In this document: positions 5,169 to 6,298 of the stretch, piece after piece | How positions within the stretch are numbered: position 1 is the stretch's first letter | Layout: each line of letters begins with the position of its first letter | Assembly: GCA_018609855.1 (NCBI GenBank) | Contig: JAHENU010000034.1 | Span: 1-6,298, forward strand | Length of the DNA: 6,298 bases | Origin: Candidatus Nanohaloarchaea archaeon | Lineage (GTDB): Archaea > Nanohalarchaeota > Nanosalinia > Nanosalinales > JAHENU01 | Direction of reading: 5' to 3' | Translations under genes and position numbers: made by a program | The notes under the pieces: generated by a model | Database searches by the model: none | What the model saw: the letters and a program-made list of their open reading frames with translations, nothing else | Told to the model about the DNA's origin: nothing

Positions 5169-5834
5169 ATGCAGGTTGTCTTAGTTTCCCCTGAACAGCC
5201 AGCAAATGTTGGTTCCGTGGCTCGTGCGATGGCTAATTTTGCCGTTGAGGATTTGGTATTAGTGAATCCAGAGTGTACTGTGGATGCGGAAGCCATTGCA
5301 TTAAGCAAGCATGCTCGCTCTGTACTGGAGCAAGCAAGATATATGTATACTCTGCCTGAAGCAATTGCCAGCACCTTTGCGATCGCTACGACTGGAAAAA
5401 TTGGCAAACAGCGCATCTCCTTTTCACCACGGAACTGTGTGGAATCGATAGAACATACAGACGTATCACTTGTGTTTGGCAGGGAAAGTGTTGGATTATC
5501 TAACGCAGAAATAGATTTGTGTGACACAATGCTCCACATTCCAACTGCGGAGAGCTATCCGGTTATGAATCTCAGTCACGCAGTTACCATCGTTTTGTAT
5601 GAATTGTATGTGGCTCAGCGATCAGATTCACTACCAGCCCGTGGATTGGAACGGGAGCTGCGCACATTGGAAAAAACATTTAAATCATTGCTTGACACAA
5701 TGGATTATCCTGAGGCAGAACGTCAGCGGTTGTTTACTGCGCTACGTTCCGCATGTGCACAGTCCTTGTTATCCACGGCGGATATGCATTCGCTGATTGG
5801 GTTTTTCCGGACAATAAACAAAAGGGTTGACTAA
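5169..5834 (+). CDS. trmJ: TrmJ-like SPOUT tRNA 2'-O-methyltransferase
   Basis: TrmJ-family enzymes use S-adenosylmethionine to methylate the 2'-OH of nucleotide 32 in the tRNA anticodon loop. The 221-residue product has the SPOUT trefoil-knot motifs in order: motif 1 NVGSVARAMANF (13-24) with N13 and R19; motif 2 LVFGRESVGLSNAEI (101-115) with the GRE loop that contributes to the SAM pocket; and motif 3 HIPTAESYPVMNLSHAVTIV (123-142). The C-terminal helical region (about 160-221, ending GFFRTINKRVD) matches the TrmJ-type extension. Length and key residues are normal. Assignment to the SpoU/TrmH-TrmJ class is secure; the exact target position is inferred from the closest family. It has its own TATA-like element and is followed after one base by the DUF1512 gene. 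Confidence 0.9.
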   Translation: MQVVLVSPEQPANVGSVARAMANFAVEDLVLVNPECTVDAEAIALSKHARSVLEQARYMYTLPEAIASTFAIATTGKIGKQRISFSPRNCVESIEHTDVSLVFGRESVGLSNAEIDLCDTMLHIPTAESYPVMNLSHAVTIVLYELYVAQRSDSLPARGLERELRTLEKTFKSLLDTMDYPEAERQRLFTALRSACAQSLLSTADMHSLIGFFRTINKRVD

Positions 5835-5835
5835 G

Positions 5836-6298
5836 ATGGTACTTGGATTATTTGGGAGCGATTTTGGCATTGGAGAGATTGTGATACTCTTCATTCTCTT
5901 TACCTTCGGGCCAATCCTGATGTATGTCTTTATTTACAAGATGAGCATGGCTCGCTTAACCAACATGATCCAAAAGATTACTTATTACTCACAGGAAGCT
6001 GAAGAACGCTTTCTAAGCTTCTTTTCCTCGGATAACCAAGATCCAGCACGGACAGCATTGGGTCGTATGAAGGATCTGAAATTGGTCCCACCGACAAGTT
6101 TAGACCCTGCTGGTGTTGTGGCAAAGTTGGAGCATGTATTGGACACAGTGGATTGGAAGACCAAACAGTTTATCTCCGATATTGCCGGTGATGCGGAAGA
6201 GGATGAACGAGAGAATTTGCGCATGGCCTATTTTGGCATTTATGGCACGCATCAAATGATTATGGTTATGCAGCACCTTAAGCTCATGATTGAGAAAA
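5836..6298 (+). CDS. DUF1512 archaeal membrane protein (N-terminal part)
   Basis: The first 154 codons are present and the gene runs off the right edge. The product starts with one membrane helix (about 14-35, EIVILFILFTFGPILMYVFI), followed by a cytoplasmic helical region. It carries the hallmark SLDPAGVVAKLEHVLDT (88-104) and, later, a helical stretch rich in Met and His (131-153) ending HLKLMIEK. The membrane helix plus the 'LDP.G...KLEH' motif is characteristic of DUF1512, an archaea-specific family of unknown function usually well over 300 residues long, so less than half is visible. The ATG at 5836 lies 1 nt after the TrmJ-like stop (TAA-G-ATG), a spacing typical of translational coupling; an AGGG about 9 nt upstream may be the ribosome site. 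Confidence 0.88.
   Translation, partial: MVLGLFGSDFGIGEIVILFILFTFGPILMYVFIYKMSMARLTNMIQKITYYSQEAEERFLSFFSSDNQDPARTALGRMKDLKLVPPTSLDPAGVVAKLEHVLDTVDWKTKQFISDIAGDAEEDERENLRMAYFGIYGTHQMIMVMQHLKLMIEK

Noticed and set aside
5087..5539. Minus-strand 150-residue frame opposite the TrmJ-like gene
   Set aside because: It is a shadow of the plus-strand methyltransferase with its full SPOUT motifs, and its end overlaps the start of the secreted-protein gene.

Overview
The window reads as archaeal chromosome, probably from a small-genome (DPANN-type) lineage, though the lineage is a guess. The archaeal evidence is an archaeal/eukaryal-type peptidyl-tRNA hydrolase (Pth2), a HerA/DUF87-family ATPase, an archaeal DUF1512 protein, a tRNA gene without encoded CCA, and several genes with an archaeal TATA-like box about 24-30 nt before the start codon and no Shine-Dalgarno sequence, as expected for leaderless mRNAs. 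The window is gene-dense: no stretch over 300 bases lacks a gene.

Left part (1-3534), all minus strand. In transcription order: a HerA-like ATPase (3534-2209), a small coiled-coil protein (2165-1806), tRNA-Asn(GTT) (1750-1679), pth2 (1627-1283), truD (1269-124), and the first 39 codons of a membrane protein resembling a family 2 glycosyltransferase, running off the left edge. pth2, truD and the glycosyltransferase-like gene are packed tightly enough to be one operon.

Middle (3535-5094). A divergent promoter region (3535-3687) is followed on the plus strand by a small membrane-protein reading frame, 3688-3926, broken by one in-frame TAG and one frameshift. A conserved-looking small membrane protein with a strong Shine-Dalgarno follows (3955-4401). 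It converges on a secreted or membrane-anchored beta-rich protein of unknown function (5094-4402); the two stop codons are directly adjacent.

Right part (5095-6298). A 74-nt divergent promoter region is followed by a TrmJ-like SPOUT tRNA 2'-O-methyltransferase (5169-5834). One base later the DUF1512 membrane protein begins and runs off the right edge.

The recognisable theme is tRNA biology: tRNA-Asn, peptidyl-tRNA recycling (Pth2), tRNA pseudouridylation (TruD) and tRNA ribose methylation (TrmJ-like). These are interleaved with uncharacterised archaeal membrane and ATPase genes. I see no insertion sequence, CRISPR array, phage gene or clear defence system. The points most worth a second look are the broken small membrane gene with a repeat at its frameshift, the HerA-like ATPase with its coiled-coil neighbour, and the consistent pattern of leaderless first genes and Shine-Dalgarno-led internal genes.
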